Assembly: GCF_016278365.1 (NCBI RefSeq)
Contig: NZ_JADQBZ010000006.1
Span: forward strand, 114,280-178,279
Direction of reading: 5' to 3'
DNA length: 64,000 nt
Origin: Methanolobus sp.
GTDB lineage: Archaea; Halobacteriota; Methanosarcinia; Methanosarcinales; Methanosarcinaceae
Position numbers and translations under genes: made by a program. The notes beneath the pieces were generated by a model. That model was not told the origin of the DNA and ran no database searches. It saw nothing but the letters and a program-made list of their open reading frames with translations. Numbering within the stretch: the first letter of the stretch is position 1; the number at the start of each line of letters is the position of its first letter. This document shows, in pieces, positions 1 through 9,029 of this stretch.

Positions 1-1
1 T

Positions 2-2875
2 CCGGATGATGATGCAGATACTGTGGAAAAAGGCAACTGGACGGTAACTGTTGAAGGCACTGATCTAGGTGATTTTACCATTTCTACATACATAGATAAG
101 ATGAGCGCAGCCAAGTTATCATCTCACGCATTCATTTCCAGTTTTGATGAAAGCCGCGGAGACAAGGCAGGACTTGCTCTTTACAGTATTGGTAATGTTT
201 CACTTACCGACAGCCAGGCAAGTTATCTGCTTGACAATGGTAGCTGGGCTGGTTACTTCACTGTCCAGACAAACGGGATTTATTCTTTTGATATCTCATG
301 GGATGACACCTCCGAAATGAATGTTTCGCTTTATGAAGGCATAGATTTGCTGAATTCTTCAACTATTAACACAGGTGTTTGCCAGATAAGCTCTCCTTTG
401 TATGTTGGAAAAACCTATCTTCTGGAAATAGCCAAGGGTCCTTATTCGGGTACTGATACTCATTTCACTGTTGATGTTTCAAGTTCTCCTCTGGATACCA
501 TTATGACCACTTACTACGATGGTAGTGATGAGAGTGGAAAAGGTACACCTCGTTTCAGGACATGGGAAGGTTCACAATGGTCCATGGAAAGTTATTCTAA
601 TTTCATAGATGGTGTACCGTATTTTGTGCTTCTTGAGCCAAGTCCCGTAAGGGATGAGATTATAATGGTGACAGGTGATGATCAAAATGATGTCAATGCA
701 CAGATATGGGACGGAAACTCTTGGAGTTCAGTACAGGAGCTTAGCACTAAGCTGAGTTCAAGCGTAAGAAGGGGTTTTGACGTAAAGTATGAGCAAGAGT
801 CAGGTGATGCTGTTGTAGTCTATATGAACGTAAACAAGTATTCTAATGTGCCATTATATAGGGTCTGGAATAGCTCTTCTTGGGGTTCAGAGGCTGCAGT
901 AGATTCTTCAAACACAGGTGCAGGTACTATCCAATGGATGAGACTTGAAGCAAAACCAAATTCAGATGAGATGGTTCTTGTGACCCTTGACAGTTCTAGA
1001 GATATACGTGCACAGGTATGGGATGGCGACTCATGGGGCAATGTTACTCAGATAACTAACAATGCCAGAACTGCAAATTACCAGTGCTTTGATGTAATTT
1101 ACGAACAAGGTACAGGCAGAGCTATGGTGGTATGGGCTGATTCAAATAAAGTCCGATATCGTATCTGGAATGGTATTTCCTGGGAAAGTGGACAGGACCT
1201 CTATTCATTCTCCAATGATGTCTACTGGATAAAACTGGCAGCTGATCCGAATTCAGAAAGAGTTATATTAGGTTCTCAGGACGAAGCTTATGATGTTTAT
1301 GTTGGTGTCTGGGATGGTTCTTCGTGGCCTTCTTCACAATTAGGAAGGATTGAGGATAACACATACCGCACTGATGTCAGATCATTTGATGTAGCATTTG
1401 AACAACAGACCGGTAAAGGAATAGTAGTATGGGGTGATCGAAGTACCGTTCCAAAATATCGTACTTGGTCCGGTTCTTGGAGCAGCGAGTCATCAGCACT
1501 TGATCTGGGCAGCAGTGGTTATACCAGGTGGGTACAGCTAACTCCTGATCCGATTTCAAATGAGGTATTCCTTATGACATCTGATGGCAATACTGATCTG
1601 AATATCCAGAAATGGTCTGGCTCTTCCTTTATTTCCACTGCGCAGGTTGAACCTTCTTCCACATGGAACTACGAGTGTTTCGACATTGTATTCTCTACAC
1701 AGGAAGCGTCTGTTGAAAGTACTCCTGTCTCCTGGAGTGGGTGGACTGCCGGCGTCACATCAACCCTTGAAAATGACTCCATTTCCCATCTGAGCAATGC
1801 GATAGATACAATCACTGCCGACGGACTGACAGCTATAGATGAGGGATTGTACGTTGCCAATAATGAACTCTCCTCAGTGGATGGCAATTCCACGATTGTC
1901 ATCATGACAGACGGCATTGATAATGCAGGTTATCACTCCCTGCTGGAGGAAGCATACAGGGCAAAAGCCAACAACACCACGATCTATACAGTAGGTTTCG
2001 GTAACACCGAGTCTGAGGTTGACTCTATACTTGCCGAAATTGCAAGTATCACCGGTGGTGAATACTATTTCGCTCCGAACTCAAGTGTCCTTAAGGAGAT
2101 CTTCACGGGAATAGCAATGCAGATTACGAACTTCTCGGCAGGCGGACCGGAATTGAACCTACATGTTCCTTACAATTATGTATCTCCAATGGCCGTGGCG
2201 AAGGTCACCTATGTAACTGGAAGCAGCAATGCCACAACAGGTAATCTGACTCAGTTCGATATCCCTATACCTCCCGGAAGGAACAATGCCGAGCCTGCAA
2301 TCACAACATCCGGTACCATGTCCATTTTTGAATGGAAGCTGCCGACACTGGGTCCTGGTGACAAGTGGGGTATATGGTATCAGATGAAAGTGGAAGGTGC
2401 GGGTTATGTGCCTCTGATACTGCCATCATCCACGATTACGTATACTGATTTGAGCGGTGAGAACATCACCATCTATATTCCCAGTGCGGGAGGCATGCCT
2501 GTCGGAGGAGGAGGTGGTTTAAGTCCCTTGTCGTATTCTCTGGGAGAATTGTTAGTAGTACCTGACCATTCCGTGCTGCAGATAGGCGAATCCACAAATA
2601 TAACCTTAACAGTAAATGATATTACCGGGAATGCCAGTTTTGCCTATGTGGTGCTTCACACAAGTCTTGGATCCTTCACCAATTATAATACTTCGTACGG
2701 TATGACTCCCATAAACGCTACTGTCATTGGTTCAGACCATGTTAATTTCACGAGTCAGATAGCAGGTAAAGCCTATATCACTGCCTACGCGTATAATACA
2801 AACAATGTAAGTGATATGCTCAACGAGAGCGAATTGATATTAGTAAGGCCCAAGGGGATGATAACTATCAGTTAA
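2..2875 (+). CDS. VWA-domain surface protein with internal propeller repeats (5'-truncated)
   Basis: The reading frame is open from base 2, so the true start lies before the window; the GTG at 23 is not a credible start. A helix-strand segment typical of a von Willebrand A domain (KMSAAKLSSHAF...GDKAGLALYS, nt 98-187) is followed by about 500 residues of other sequence before the VWA fold resumes (nt 1744-2130: TAIDEGLYVANN, then TDGIDN and TIYTVGFG). The inserted part has eight W-x-G-x-SW type repeats of about 45-55 residues between nt 557 and 1640, which look like beta-propeller blades. The C-terminus has an Ig-like segment and a Gly-rich linker (about nt 2500) and ends without a membrane anchor. 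NxS/T sequons are frequent. Likely an exported adhesin or ligand-binding protein; any membrane segment must be in the missing N-terminus. It lies upstream of the pilin-like operons, but on the opposite strand. Confidence 0.75.
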   Translation, partial: PDDDADTVEKGNWTVTVEGTDLGDFTISTYIDKMSAAKLSSHAFISSFDESRGDKAGLALYSIGNVSLTDSQASYLLDNGSWAGYFTVQTNGIYSFDISWDDTSEMNVSLYEGIDLLNSSTINTGVCQISSPLYVGKTYLLEIAKGPYSGTDTHFTVDVSSSPLDTIMTTYYDGSDESGKGTPRFRTWEGSQWSMESYSNFIDGVPYFVLLEPSPVRDEIIMVTGDDQNDVNAQIWDGNSWSSVQELSTKLSSSVRRGFDVKYEQESGDAVVVYMNVNKYSNVPLYRVWNSSSWGSEAAVDSSNTGAGTIQWMRLEAKPNSDEMVLVTLDSSRDIRAQVWDGDSWGNVTQITNNARTANYQCFDVIYEQGTGRAMVVWADSNKVRYRIWNGISWESGQDLYSFSNDVYWIKLAADPNSERVILGSQDEAYDVYVGVWDGSSWPSSQLGRIEDNTYRTDVRSFDVAFEQQTGKGIVVWGDRSTVPKYRTWSGSWSSESSALDLGSSGYTRWVQLTPDPISNEVFLMTSDGNTDLNIQKWSGSSFISTAQVEPSSTWNYECFDIVFSTQEASVESTPVSWSGWTAGVTSTLENDSISHLSNAIDTITADGLTAIDEGLYVANNELSSVDGNSTIVIMTDGIDNAGYHSLLEEAYRAKANNTTIYTVGFGNTESEVDSILAEIASITGGEYYFAPNSSVLKEIFTGIAMQITNFSAGGPELNLHVPYNYVSPMAVAKVTYVTGSSNATTGNLTQFDIPIPPGRNNAEPAITTSGTMSIFEWKLPTLGPGDKWGIWYQMKVEGAGYVPLILPSSTITYTDLSGENITIYIPSAGGMPVGGGGGLSPLSYSLGELLVVPDHSVLQIGESTNITLTVNDITGNASFAYVVLHTSLGSFTNYNTSYGMTPINATVIGSDHVNFTSQIAGKAYITAYAYNTNNVSDMLNESELILVRPKGMITIS

Positions 2876-3085
2876 CATCTCTTATTGAAAGTCCATTTCT
2901 TTTTTTATACAATGAGTGGGACATGGTCTTTGTAAATCCATTCCTATTATTATTCTTTTTCGCAACTGTTCTTCTGTCATCTTTTTCGATAATCTTCTGT
3001 ATTCTCATTCTGCTGTTTTTGCGGGCACTATTAAGTTGTCTTCTCATTATGATTATCATGACAACTTACTGCACTATTTAGTAAA

Positions 3086-3094
3086 GTTTATATT
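3086..3094 (+). promoter_or_regulatory. Putative TATA box for the PEF-CTERM surface protein gene
   Basis: An AT-rich TTTATATT element lies about 65 bases before the ATG at 3156, and a GGTGG Shine-Dalgarno-like site sits at 3144-3148. The 280-base spacer after the VWA gene shows a T-rich run near 2898 but no convincing gene. Confidence 0.4.
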
Positions 3095-3155
3095 CTCATA
3101 AAATAACTCCGGCATAATAGTACAAACATTATGTACGTAATATGGTGGTATAAGT

Positions 3156-4034
3156 ATGGTAAAAAGAATCATAAGTGATGTGTTCAGGCACGTGCCTGTC
3201 AGAGTGCTGGCCCTTGCCATAGTGGCATTTGTGGCAATGAGTCTTCCGGCATCTGCATGTTATATTGGCGATCTTGTATGGAATGATCTCAATGGGAATG
3301 GTATCCAGGATGCTGGGGAACCAGGTATTAAGGGTGTAGAGGTAAAACTTTACAAGTCAACTGGCGGGAGTTCCATCGCGACAACTACGACCAACTCTAA
3401 TGGTTACTACAAATTCGCCGTTAATAACAATAAAGACTATAAGGTCAAGTTCATTCTGCCTTCAGGATATCTATTTTCCCCAATTGACCAGGGCACAGAT
3501 GACAAGAAAGACAGTGATGCAGGCACAAATGGCTTGACTTCTGTTATCAAGATCAGGAATAGTAAAGATAACTGCACCATTGATGCAGGTATATACAAGC
3601 CAGCAAGTGTTGGTAACTTTGTATGGGAAGACAAGAACAACAATGGTATCCAGGATGTTGGTGAGCCTGCGATTGAAGAAGTTGAAGTCAGGCTCTACAA
3701 GTGTGATGGGGAATTTGTTGCAAACACAACAACAGATAGCATTGGATACTATATATTCACTGGACTTGCACCAGGCAGCTACTATATGGAATTTGTAAAG
3801 CCTACCGGATCGGTTTTTGCTCCACAGGGGCAGGGCAGCACAGCAATTGACAGTGATGCAGACGAATTCGGGAAAACAGATTGCTTTGCACTTATCTCAG
3901 GGCAGTACTATGATGACATAGATGCAGGAATTTACTTCCCGCCCGAACAGGAGATCCCTGAGTTCCCGACAATCGCCCTGCCGGTTGCAGCGATCCTCGG
4001 TCTTGCATTCATAATGCAGCGCAAGAACGAATAA
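3156..4034 (+). CDS. SdrD B-like repeat protein with PEF-CTERM sorting signal
   Basis: A 292-residue exported protein. An N-terminal signal peptide (hydrophobic core about residues 17-33) ends in ASAC. Two SdrD B-like (prealbumin-like) domains follow at about 37-150 and 152-265; each opens with a G-[DN]-x-V-W-[NE]-D motif and a Ca-binding-type loop (DLNGNGIQDAGE, DKNNNGIQDVGE). The C-terminus is a tripartite PEF-CTERM signal: PEFPT, a hydrophobic stretch, then basic QRKNE. In this family that signal is recognised by an archaeosortase, which removes the tail and moves the protein to the cell surface. The role is probably structural or adhesive. The gene is monocistronic, with a strong hairpin just after the stop. 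Confidence 0.85.
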   Translation: MVKRIISDVFRHVPVRVLALAIVAFVAMSLPASACYIGDLVWNDLNGNGIQDAGEPGIKGVEVKLYKSTGGSSIATTTTNSNGYYKFAVNNNKDYKVKFILPSGYLFSPIDQGTDDKKDSDAGTNGLTSVIKIRNSKDNCTIDAGIYKPASVGNFVWEDKNNNGIQDVGEPAIEEVEVRLYKCDGEFVANTTTDSIGYYIFTGLAPGSYYMEFVKPTGSVFAPQGQGSTAIDSDADEFGKTDCFALISGQYYDDIDAGIYFPPEQEIPEFPTIALPVAAILGLAFIMQRKNE

Positions 4035-4038
4035 GTCC

Positions 4039-4070
4039 AAAAGGAGTAAATACTCCTTTTTCTCTTCTCT
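4039..4070 (+). terminator. Hairpin plus T-run terminator after the PEF-CTERM gene
   Basis: AAAAGGAGT (4039-4047), loop AAAT, then ACTCCTTTT (4052-4060): nine base pairs followed by a T-rich tract. It sits between two convergent genes, so it may serve both. Confidence 0.65.
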
Positions 4071-4101
4071 TTTTTCTTAACTGCGATCAAAGTGTTCGCA
4101 A

Positions 4102-4842
4102 TCATTCCATCTTAACATCGACGATATGTCTGCTGACAATTAGTCTTGTATCATTCTTAGTGGCTGTAACCATATCAAGTGTGCTGCCGGGGGAGATATC
4201 AAAGCCGGCATCTTCCAGATAATTTTCCCACGCAGGAGCATGTGCGCTGTCTATTTGGACTGTTACGTTTGTAGGTCCTGATGGCATCTCCATTCTACTG
4301 GAATTGTGATTCATTATAACTGTTGTAATCCCCCTGCCTGAAAGCCATGCATTTCCGTTGATCGAGACTATGCCGATAGTTGTCACACTCTTATTATCTA
4401 TGGTACTGGTGTATACAGGAGGCTTTGATACCATGATCATGGAAGTGGAGGAGTATTTCTTTATCACACTTCCCATTTCATAGCTTATGGATTTTTTACC
4501 TTTTGAGAACTGTATATCCCCCATGGGGTAAGTTCCGAGGTGAGTACCGTCATAACTGATACTTATGTTAGATGAATGGTCGTTCACTGAAATCTCGGAG
4601 CCGTGGAGTTTCATCTTTAGGGTCTTCACAGGTGCCTGGTCGAAGGACACCCTTTTCATGCTGCTCTGGAGAACAATAAAACTCTGCTCTGCACTTTCAA
4701 ATACGTTTGCATCGATATTTGACTGTAGCACCGGATAACCAATGGCATATATGGTACCCATCGACAAAGTCACAATCCCGAACAATATGATGTATCCCAG
4801 AGTCTCAGAGACTGCGGAGTTATTCCTATCTAGTTGAGTCAT
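4102..4842 (-). CDS. Type IV pilin-like protein, cassette 1 gene E (DUF7289-like)
   Basis: A 246-residue protein with an archaeal type III (pilin-like) N-terminus: NNSAVSETLGYIILFG, then a hydrophobic helix to about residue 35. Cleavage would fall before the AVSE-type segment, as in haloarchaeal pilins, by the prepilin peptidase. The globular part contains the family signature EQSFIVLQ...VSFDQAP, which is shared with two genes of the second cassette (9030-9824 and 7588-9018). It is the last gene of a five-gene minus-strand operon and overlaps its upstream neighbour by 17 bases. Probably a pilin or minor pilin of a surface filament or pseudopilus; which one cannot be told from sequence. The DUF assignment is from memory. 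Confidence 0.7.
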   Translation of the reverse strand: MTQLDRNNSAVSETLGYIILFGIVTLSMGTIYAIGYPVLQSNIDANVFESAEQSFIVLQSSMKRVSFDQAPVKTLKMKLHGSEISVNDHSSNISISYDGTHLGTYPMGDIQFSKGKKSISYEMGSVIKKYSSTSMIMVSKPPVYTSTIDNKSVTTIGIVSINGNAWLSGRGITTVIMNHNSSRMEMPSGPTNVTVQIDSAHAPAWENYLEDAGFDISPGSTLDMVTATKNDTRLIVSRHIVDVKME

Positions 4843-5281
4843 AGCTGATCACACGATGTGTGGAACTGCTTGATACCGTGCCGTTGATAGGCATTGTTGC
4901 AGCAATTCCTCCTATAGTCACTCTTACTTTCTGACCTGATGAATAGGAACCCACTTCTATTATCTGGTCTTCCGGACCATCATCCAAATTGATATCCGCA
5001 TTAATATAATACGTCTCCTGTCCTGCTTTATCCGGTATCCTGTATTCCATTTCCATCATTCCGTTGGCAGGAAGGATCAGGTACATGTCCGTAATCACAG
5101 TGCTCATCATGTTTCCGATGTCACTGAACTGGTCTTCGACAACGACAGAATTTGGGCGCTGAAGAAATATATCGTAGGAATTTACAGTGATCACCATGAA
5201 GAATCCGATACATATCAGTGTCAACAGGATATATTCTACGATGACTGAAACCCCTTCCTCATTTTTCAATAGCGGTCTCAT
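4826..5281 (-). CDS. Type IV pilin-like protein, cassette 1 gene D
   Basis: A 151-residue protein with a charged N-terminus (RPLLKNEEG) followed by one long hydrophobic helix (VSVIVEYILLTLICIGFFMVI), the architecture of archaeal pilin-like subunits. The rest is a small beta-rich domain resembling the gene at 9831-10304 in size and position (shared pattern 'D.F..IG..M.....DMYL' against 'DEFEIHGSDIAVRIT'). Its start overlaps the stop of the upstream gene by four bases (ATGA), so translation is probably coupled. No catalytic motif is visible. Presumed minor pilin of the same membrane or surface assembly. Confidence 0.65.
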   Translation of the reverse strand: MRPLLKNEEGVSVIVEYILLTLICIGFFMVITVNSYDIFLQRPNSVVVEDQFSDIGNMMSTVITDMYLILPANGMMEMEYRIPDKAGQETYYINADINLDDGPEDQIIEVGSYSSGQKVRVTIGGIAATMPINGTVSSSSTHRVISYDSTR

Positions 5282-5742
5282 TTCTCCACCTCTATGACTT
5301 CCGGGCTTGAAACATATCTGGTTCTGCCGTCATTATATTCGATATTTACCCAGATGATGTCTTTCCCGGACATGTTTGTTTCATTGGCAATCTGCATCGG
5401 CATCATTATTCTAGTATCGATTGCCTGTCCGCGTATAGCGTAAAGTGCCTTCATTTGATCATTGCAGTTGATGAAAATATCCTCAAATATCACCGGCACA
5501 GTTTTGTTGTTTGTCTGGTTGAGTTCATAAGACATATCCAGGATCATCCTTGTATTCTCCCTGGTCTGCAATGTCAGCTCCCTTATGTCCTCTTTTGGTA
5601 ATTCCAGCACTGCATTCGATGAGTAATAACCATTGATTACTGCCTGGTTCGCAAGCACTGCTATCGCCACCAGGATGAGGGATATGACCAATCCGGAAAG
5701 TACTATCCACTGACCTTTGTTATCCTTTCTTAAACTCTCCAT
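5278..5742 (-). CDS. Type IV pilin-like protein, cassette 1 gene C
   Basis: A 154-residue protein. The N-terminal DNKGQWIVLSGLVISLIL is a classical archaeal class III signal: a basic residue, Gly, the +1 Gln, then a hydrophobic helix. The short exported domain has alpha character at its start (ELTLQTRENTRMILDMSYEL) and then beta strands. It corresponds in position and signal type to the gene at 10301-11164, although that protein carries a much larger C-terminal domain. It overlaps both neighbours by 4 to 13 bases. Function is inferred from the operon: a pilin-like subunit. Confidence 0.65.
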   Translation of the reverse strand: MESLRKDNKGQWIVLSGLVISLILVAIAVLANQAVINGYYSSNAVLELPKEDIRELTLQTRENTRMILDMSYELNQTNNKTVPVIFEDIFINCNDQMKALYAIRGQAIDTRIMMPMQIANETNMSGKDIIWVNIEYNDGRTRYVSSPEVIEVEK

Positions 5743-6251
5743 GCTGTTAGTCTCACCTCCACGATCAACAACTCATCATCAGCAATGTTCCATTCTCCGC
5801 CAGAACTGGAAACCGTAGAATTGGAGAGTGACACTAAACGTCTGGCTACAACAGCATTTTCTGTGGGTGCGCCGTTAACGATAACCTTCTTGTCTGTCAG
5901 TTGTGTGGTCGCATTAACATATGCTATGTTGACATTGTAGAGTATATCAGGAAGAAGGTATGAAAGCTCATAATCAAGCATCTCAAGATTGTTTGAATCT
6001 AGGCTTGCTTCATTCTCATCCCAGCTCGCAATGCATTCAGTCAGATCGTTCCTGATCGTTGCCTCGGGTGCGCTGTCCAGTACTGTCAATGCATCGGATG
6101 CTATTTGTTTTAGCTGGACGTCCATCACTAGTTCATTCTGTGGTGTTATTATCATGGCACTTTGGGTAATGGTCAGTATCGTCAATGTCATCAGCAGTGC
6201 AGCAGCAAGACCTTCCAGAGTATGCAGTTGTGCTTTATCGTTCATTTCCAC
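5730..6251 (-). CDS. Type IV pilin-like protein, cassette 1 gene B
   Basis: A 173-residue protein beginning NDKAQLHTLEGLAAALLMTL: the class III signal KA/Q with Glu six residues into the mature helix, a hallmark of pilin assembly. The counterpart at 11172-11786 has the near-identical opening ENAQMHTLEAIIASLIM and the same following pattern (QLKQIASDALTVLDS against QLQAMGQDMLNALSY; both end in LTAWRV/LTLWRM). This makes the paralogy of the two cassettes clear. The first gene of the operon overlaps it by ten bases. Confidence 0.7.
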   Translation of the reverse strand: MEMNDKAQLHTLEGLAAALLMTLTILTITQSAMIITPQNELVMDVQLKQIASDALTVLDSAPEATIRNDLTECIASWDENEASLDSNNLEMLDYELSYLLPDILYNVNIAYVNATTQLTDKKVIVNGAPTENAVVARRLVSLSNSTVSSSGGEWNIADDELLIVEVRLTAWRV

Positions 6252-7225
6252 ACCATCACATTGAGGTAAGCAGGCTCATAGAAAGGCTCCTCTCTTGATG
6301 TATACTCCAGTGGTGCTCCTGGCATTGTGAACCAGATATCATTGAATGTCAGTTCTAACAGGTAAGTCTGATTTGCACTAAAAAGACTGGAGTTCAGATC
6401 CAAACGCAGCATGTCATTGTGCTCTAGTGAATTACTTAAGTTTATAGGTGAGTATATGCCGTTAATCCTTTTGTATGCATTGAAATCAGCAGATGGGACG
6501 AGTGCGGTTCCATTCAGCTCTATGCTTTCAAGTTTAGGATTTGTTCCTGTTACGTTAAATTTGCTTAAAACTACAGTGACATTTTCGTTCTTCGGTCCGG
6601 CGACGCTCAATGAAGTCACGTTAGATAGGGCAGGATAGGGTGTAGTAAGTTCCTCTGCATCAAAGTAAGCGGCCCTTCCTGTTTCTATCAGGACGATGCG
6701 CACAATTTTAATCACATCCCTGTCTGCCGGGATCTCGCCCCCAAGTGTTATGGCAGTGTTGTCAAGAACAATTGGTATGTTAGATGAAGTGTCTACGAGG
6801 GATATGTTATAGCCATAATATAGGAACTTGCCGTTTACGTTATCATACAACCCCATCTTTTGCTCAAAATTTGTCTTATTCGTCTTATATATATGCATCA
6901 TCGCAATCGTTTTATTTTTTGAGATGAGGTTTGGGCTATTTGTCAGTTTTGAACTGCTGTCATCGTCCGCCGCAAGACCAATTCTTTTAACGTTAGCAGT
7001 ATTGTGTTCCCAATCCGTATTGCTTGTAGTGGTGTTCCCCCACCACCCGGGATCTTCAGCAAGGACCGTAGCTGTACGATAAGCTGTATGGTCAAGGCTC
7101 CCCTCATTTGCTGAACTGGGAAGAAATAAACCTGGAATGAATTGTACTATGAACATAAGAGCAATAAGGAACAACGAAATCCCAAGAAGGAAATCCACGG
7201 CAATTTGCCCTCTCTCATCTATCAT
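6242..7225 (-). CDS. Type IV pilin-like protein, cassette 1 gene A (first gene)
   Basis: A 327-residue protein starting MIDERGQIAVDFLLGISLFL: the class III signal RG/Q followed by a transmembrane or assembly helix to about residue 30. The large exported domain has many NxT/S sequons. Its counterpart at 11788-12255 starts MDSKGQMTIDYLISIIIFLL and shares the pattern 'F.PG.F.P' and '..R.A.VL' after the helix, but is half as long. Both end in VWK/VW. The ATG at 7225 is about 25 bases after a TATA box with no Shine-Dalgarno site, so the mRNA may be leaderless. Confidence 0.7.
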   Translation of the reverse strand: MIDERGQIAVDFLLGISLFLIALMFIVQFIPGLFLPSSANEGSLDHTAYRTATVLAEDPGWWGNTTTSNTDWEHNTANVKRIGLAADDDSSSKLTNSPNLISKNKTIAMMHIYKTNKTNFEQKMGLYDNVNGKFLYYGYNISLVDTSSNIPIVLDNTAITLGGEIPADRDVIKIVRIVLIETGRAAYFDAEELTTPYPALSNVTSLSVAGPKNENVTVVLSKFNVTGTNPKLESIELNGTALVPSADFNAYKRINGIYSPINLSNSLEHNDMLRLDLNSSLFSANQTYLLELTFNDIWFTMPGAPLEYTSREEPFYEPAYLNVMVWK

Positions 7226-7587
7226 GCAGATAATATATGTACAATGTAATATAAATATTATTTGCTTTTAATGTATCTGATTAAAATCTCGAAAGTAAAA
7301 CCTGCTCATTTCATATTCCTTCCATTTTTAATCCGGTTTGAAGCCCTTTAGGGCACACAGGAATATGCAACAACCTGTGTCATGGGCCAAACTTCAACGG
7401 TAAAAACTTATAGCTAACACGCTGGCTATGATCAGCAACAGATAAAGAAAAAGGGTGAGTATAACTTTTATAGTATCCGATACGGCGCTATTGCCTTTCC
7501 AGAGCATACTTCATTACACTACCTTATAATATACTTACTTTTGGATGCGCTTTATATAAGTCTACTATGAATTTCCTTATCCAAAGC
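7226..7587. other. Spacer between pilin cassettes with a foldable three-way element
   Basis: No gene is recognised in these 362 bases. Positions 7333-7400 can fold: an outer stem CCG+TTGAAG (7333-7343) with CTTCAA+CGG (7392-7400), an inner hairpin GCCCT-TT-AGGGC (7343-7354, sharing base 7343 with the outer stem) and a second hairpin ACACAGG (7355-7361) with CCTGTGT (7374-7380). The rest is AT-rich, including promoter sequence for cassette 1. It follows the last gene of cassette 2 (stop at 7588), so the fold may be a 3' end structure or a small RNA. Confidence 0.4.
7249..7260 (-). promoter_or_regulatory. TATA box for pilin-like cassette 1
   Basis: On the minus strand AATATTTATATT lies about 25-35 bases upstream of the ATG at 7225. 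No SD precedes that ATG, which fits a leaderless or very short-leader transcript. Confidence 0.5.
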
Positions 7588-9018
7588 TTAACTCAGCGTA
7601 ATTGCAAGGTCGTTCCTGCTCACATGAAGGTAAGTGATACTTCCCGGCATCCCGTCATATAGCAGTGTCAGCGTTGACTCCGAATAGTCCACAGGATCCG
7701 AATTTCCAGGTGATTGGATATTGAACATGACTGACCCATCTTCTGTTATAAGCTTCATGTAGTGCTGTGTCAGATTGTATAGAGATGTTGTGTCTCCAGT
7801 AGTGATATTAGTATCCTTCCATGTGAAATCTGGTTTGCTTGAAGTGTATTTCAAATTAAAAGTAGTATCCAATAAATCTATGTCTGCGTACTCGCCCTCC
7901 TTATTTGATCCGCTTACAGAAAACACATCATCGCTACCTACACCTTCCCACTCCTCGATTCCTCCACCCAGTGCAGTATCAATGTACTCAATTACCAGTG
8001 ATATCTCGCTCTTCCGCTGCAAAGAATATTTTAGGGACTTTGTGCCTGATGAAGCGATTATTTCGTAATTTAATGAATGCAGCCCATTAGACTTCTCAGG
8101 AGATTTCAGGTTCAGCGTAAAATCATACATAGGTGCAGTATTCGTCTGGTTAAGTGAACCAATCTTGAACGCCTGTTTAAGTTGATCCTTTCCCATTTCC
8201 GGGAGCACTTCCAGTTCTACAATAGCTGTCTGGTTTGCGTCATCGGTCGTTGCACTGGCATAGGTGAGGGAATTAGCATAATCGGCCCAGGCTGTGTAGA
8301 ATTCGCTCTTTATGTAGATGAGCACTTTATCTGAATTAAGAGGATTCACTCTGCTTACATTGTCAGGATACAGCACCACAGGCATATTATCGGAGCTCAC
8401 AGTCACTGCAACATCCGTCCTTCCACTGAAAACCTCGTTTCCTTCTATCTTCATTATAGGTAGTGTGAGCGTTTCTCCATTATAATGGAATTCCGGCGGG
8501 GATATCATAACGGCCTTGCCGGTGGGGTATTTTGACCAGACACCGCCCCCTTCATAGCCGATGATGCGGTCTCCTTGGGTATAGGTAATGCTTCCCATGG
8601 AAGAATTGAACACAGTCATGTTTGGCTGGGCTACATGAGGCTCCCAGCTGTTCCATTTGAACCTGTTGTTGTTAAAAGTAGTATACCATGTTTCCTCACT
8701 GAGCTGGGTACATACCACAATCATCTGGCTGTTCTGATAGGCACTAGTATCCCCATTGACATTGACACTGCCATCCATTATGGAGAAAGAAGTGGTCTGG
8801 CTGGGTGATTCTCCCAGTGCCACCTTGCTTACCCTGGAGTCAAACACCGTAAACGCCTGTTCAGCTCTCTGGGCGTTGGCCATATCCTCCATATTTCTCA
8901 TGGTGGGGGTTGAGTACAGAAGGATGACGCTCGTAGACGTAATAGTGAGCGCAAGGATTATCATAACTCCTACAACAGCGGACACAGCTTTTTCAGAAAT
9001 AATAAATTTTTTGACCAT
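7588..9018 (-). CDS. Large pilin-like protein, cassette 2 extra gene (E')
   Basis: A 476-residue protein with an N-terminal pilin-like helix (SEKAVSAVVGVMIILAL to about residue 32). Residues 40-75 carry the pattern AEQAFTVFDSRVSKVALGESPSQ, nearly the same as in the next gene upstream (IEQSFSVLQPNLNKVAFGKAPSQ) and in the last gene of cassette 1. It is therefore a third member of the same family, enlarged by a C-terminal beta-rich domain of about 220 residues. It is the last gene of the six-gene operon and has no equivalent in cassette 1. Possibly the tip or adhesive subunit; this is inference. Confidence 0.65.
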   Translation of the reverse strand: MVKKFIISEKAVSAVVGVMIILALTITSTSVILLYSTPTMRNMEDMANAQRAEQAFTVFDSRVSKVALGESPSQTTSFSIMDGSVNVNGDTSAYQNSQMIVVCTQLSEETWYTTFNNNRFKWNSWEPHVAQPNMTVFNSSMGSITYTQGDRIIGYEGGGVWSKYPTGKAVMISPPEFHYNGETLTLPIMKIEGNEVFSGRTDVAVTVSSDNMPVVLYPDNVSRVNPLNSDKVLIYIKSEFYTAWADYANSLTYASATTDDANQTAIVELEVLPEMGKDQLKQAFKIGSLNQTNTAPMYDFTLNLKSPEKSNGLHSLNYEIIASSGTKSLKYSLQRKSEISLVIEYIDTALGGGIEEWEGVGSDDVFSVSGSNKEGEYADIDLLDTTFNLKYTSSKPDFTWKDTNITTGDTTSLYNLTQHYMKLITEDGSVMFNIQSPGNSDPVDYSESTLTLLYDGMPGSITYLHVSRNDLAITLS

Positions 9019-9029
9019 AATCGCACCTA

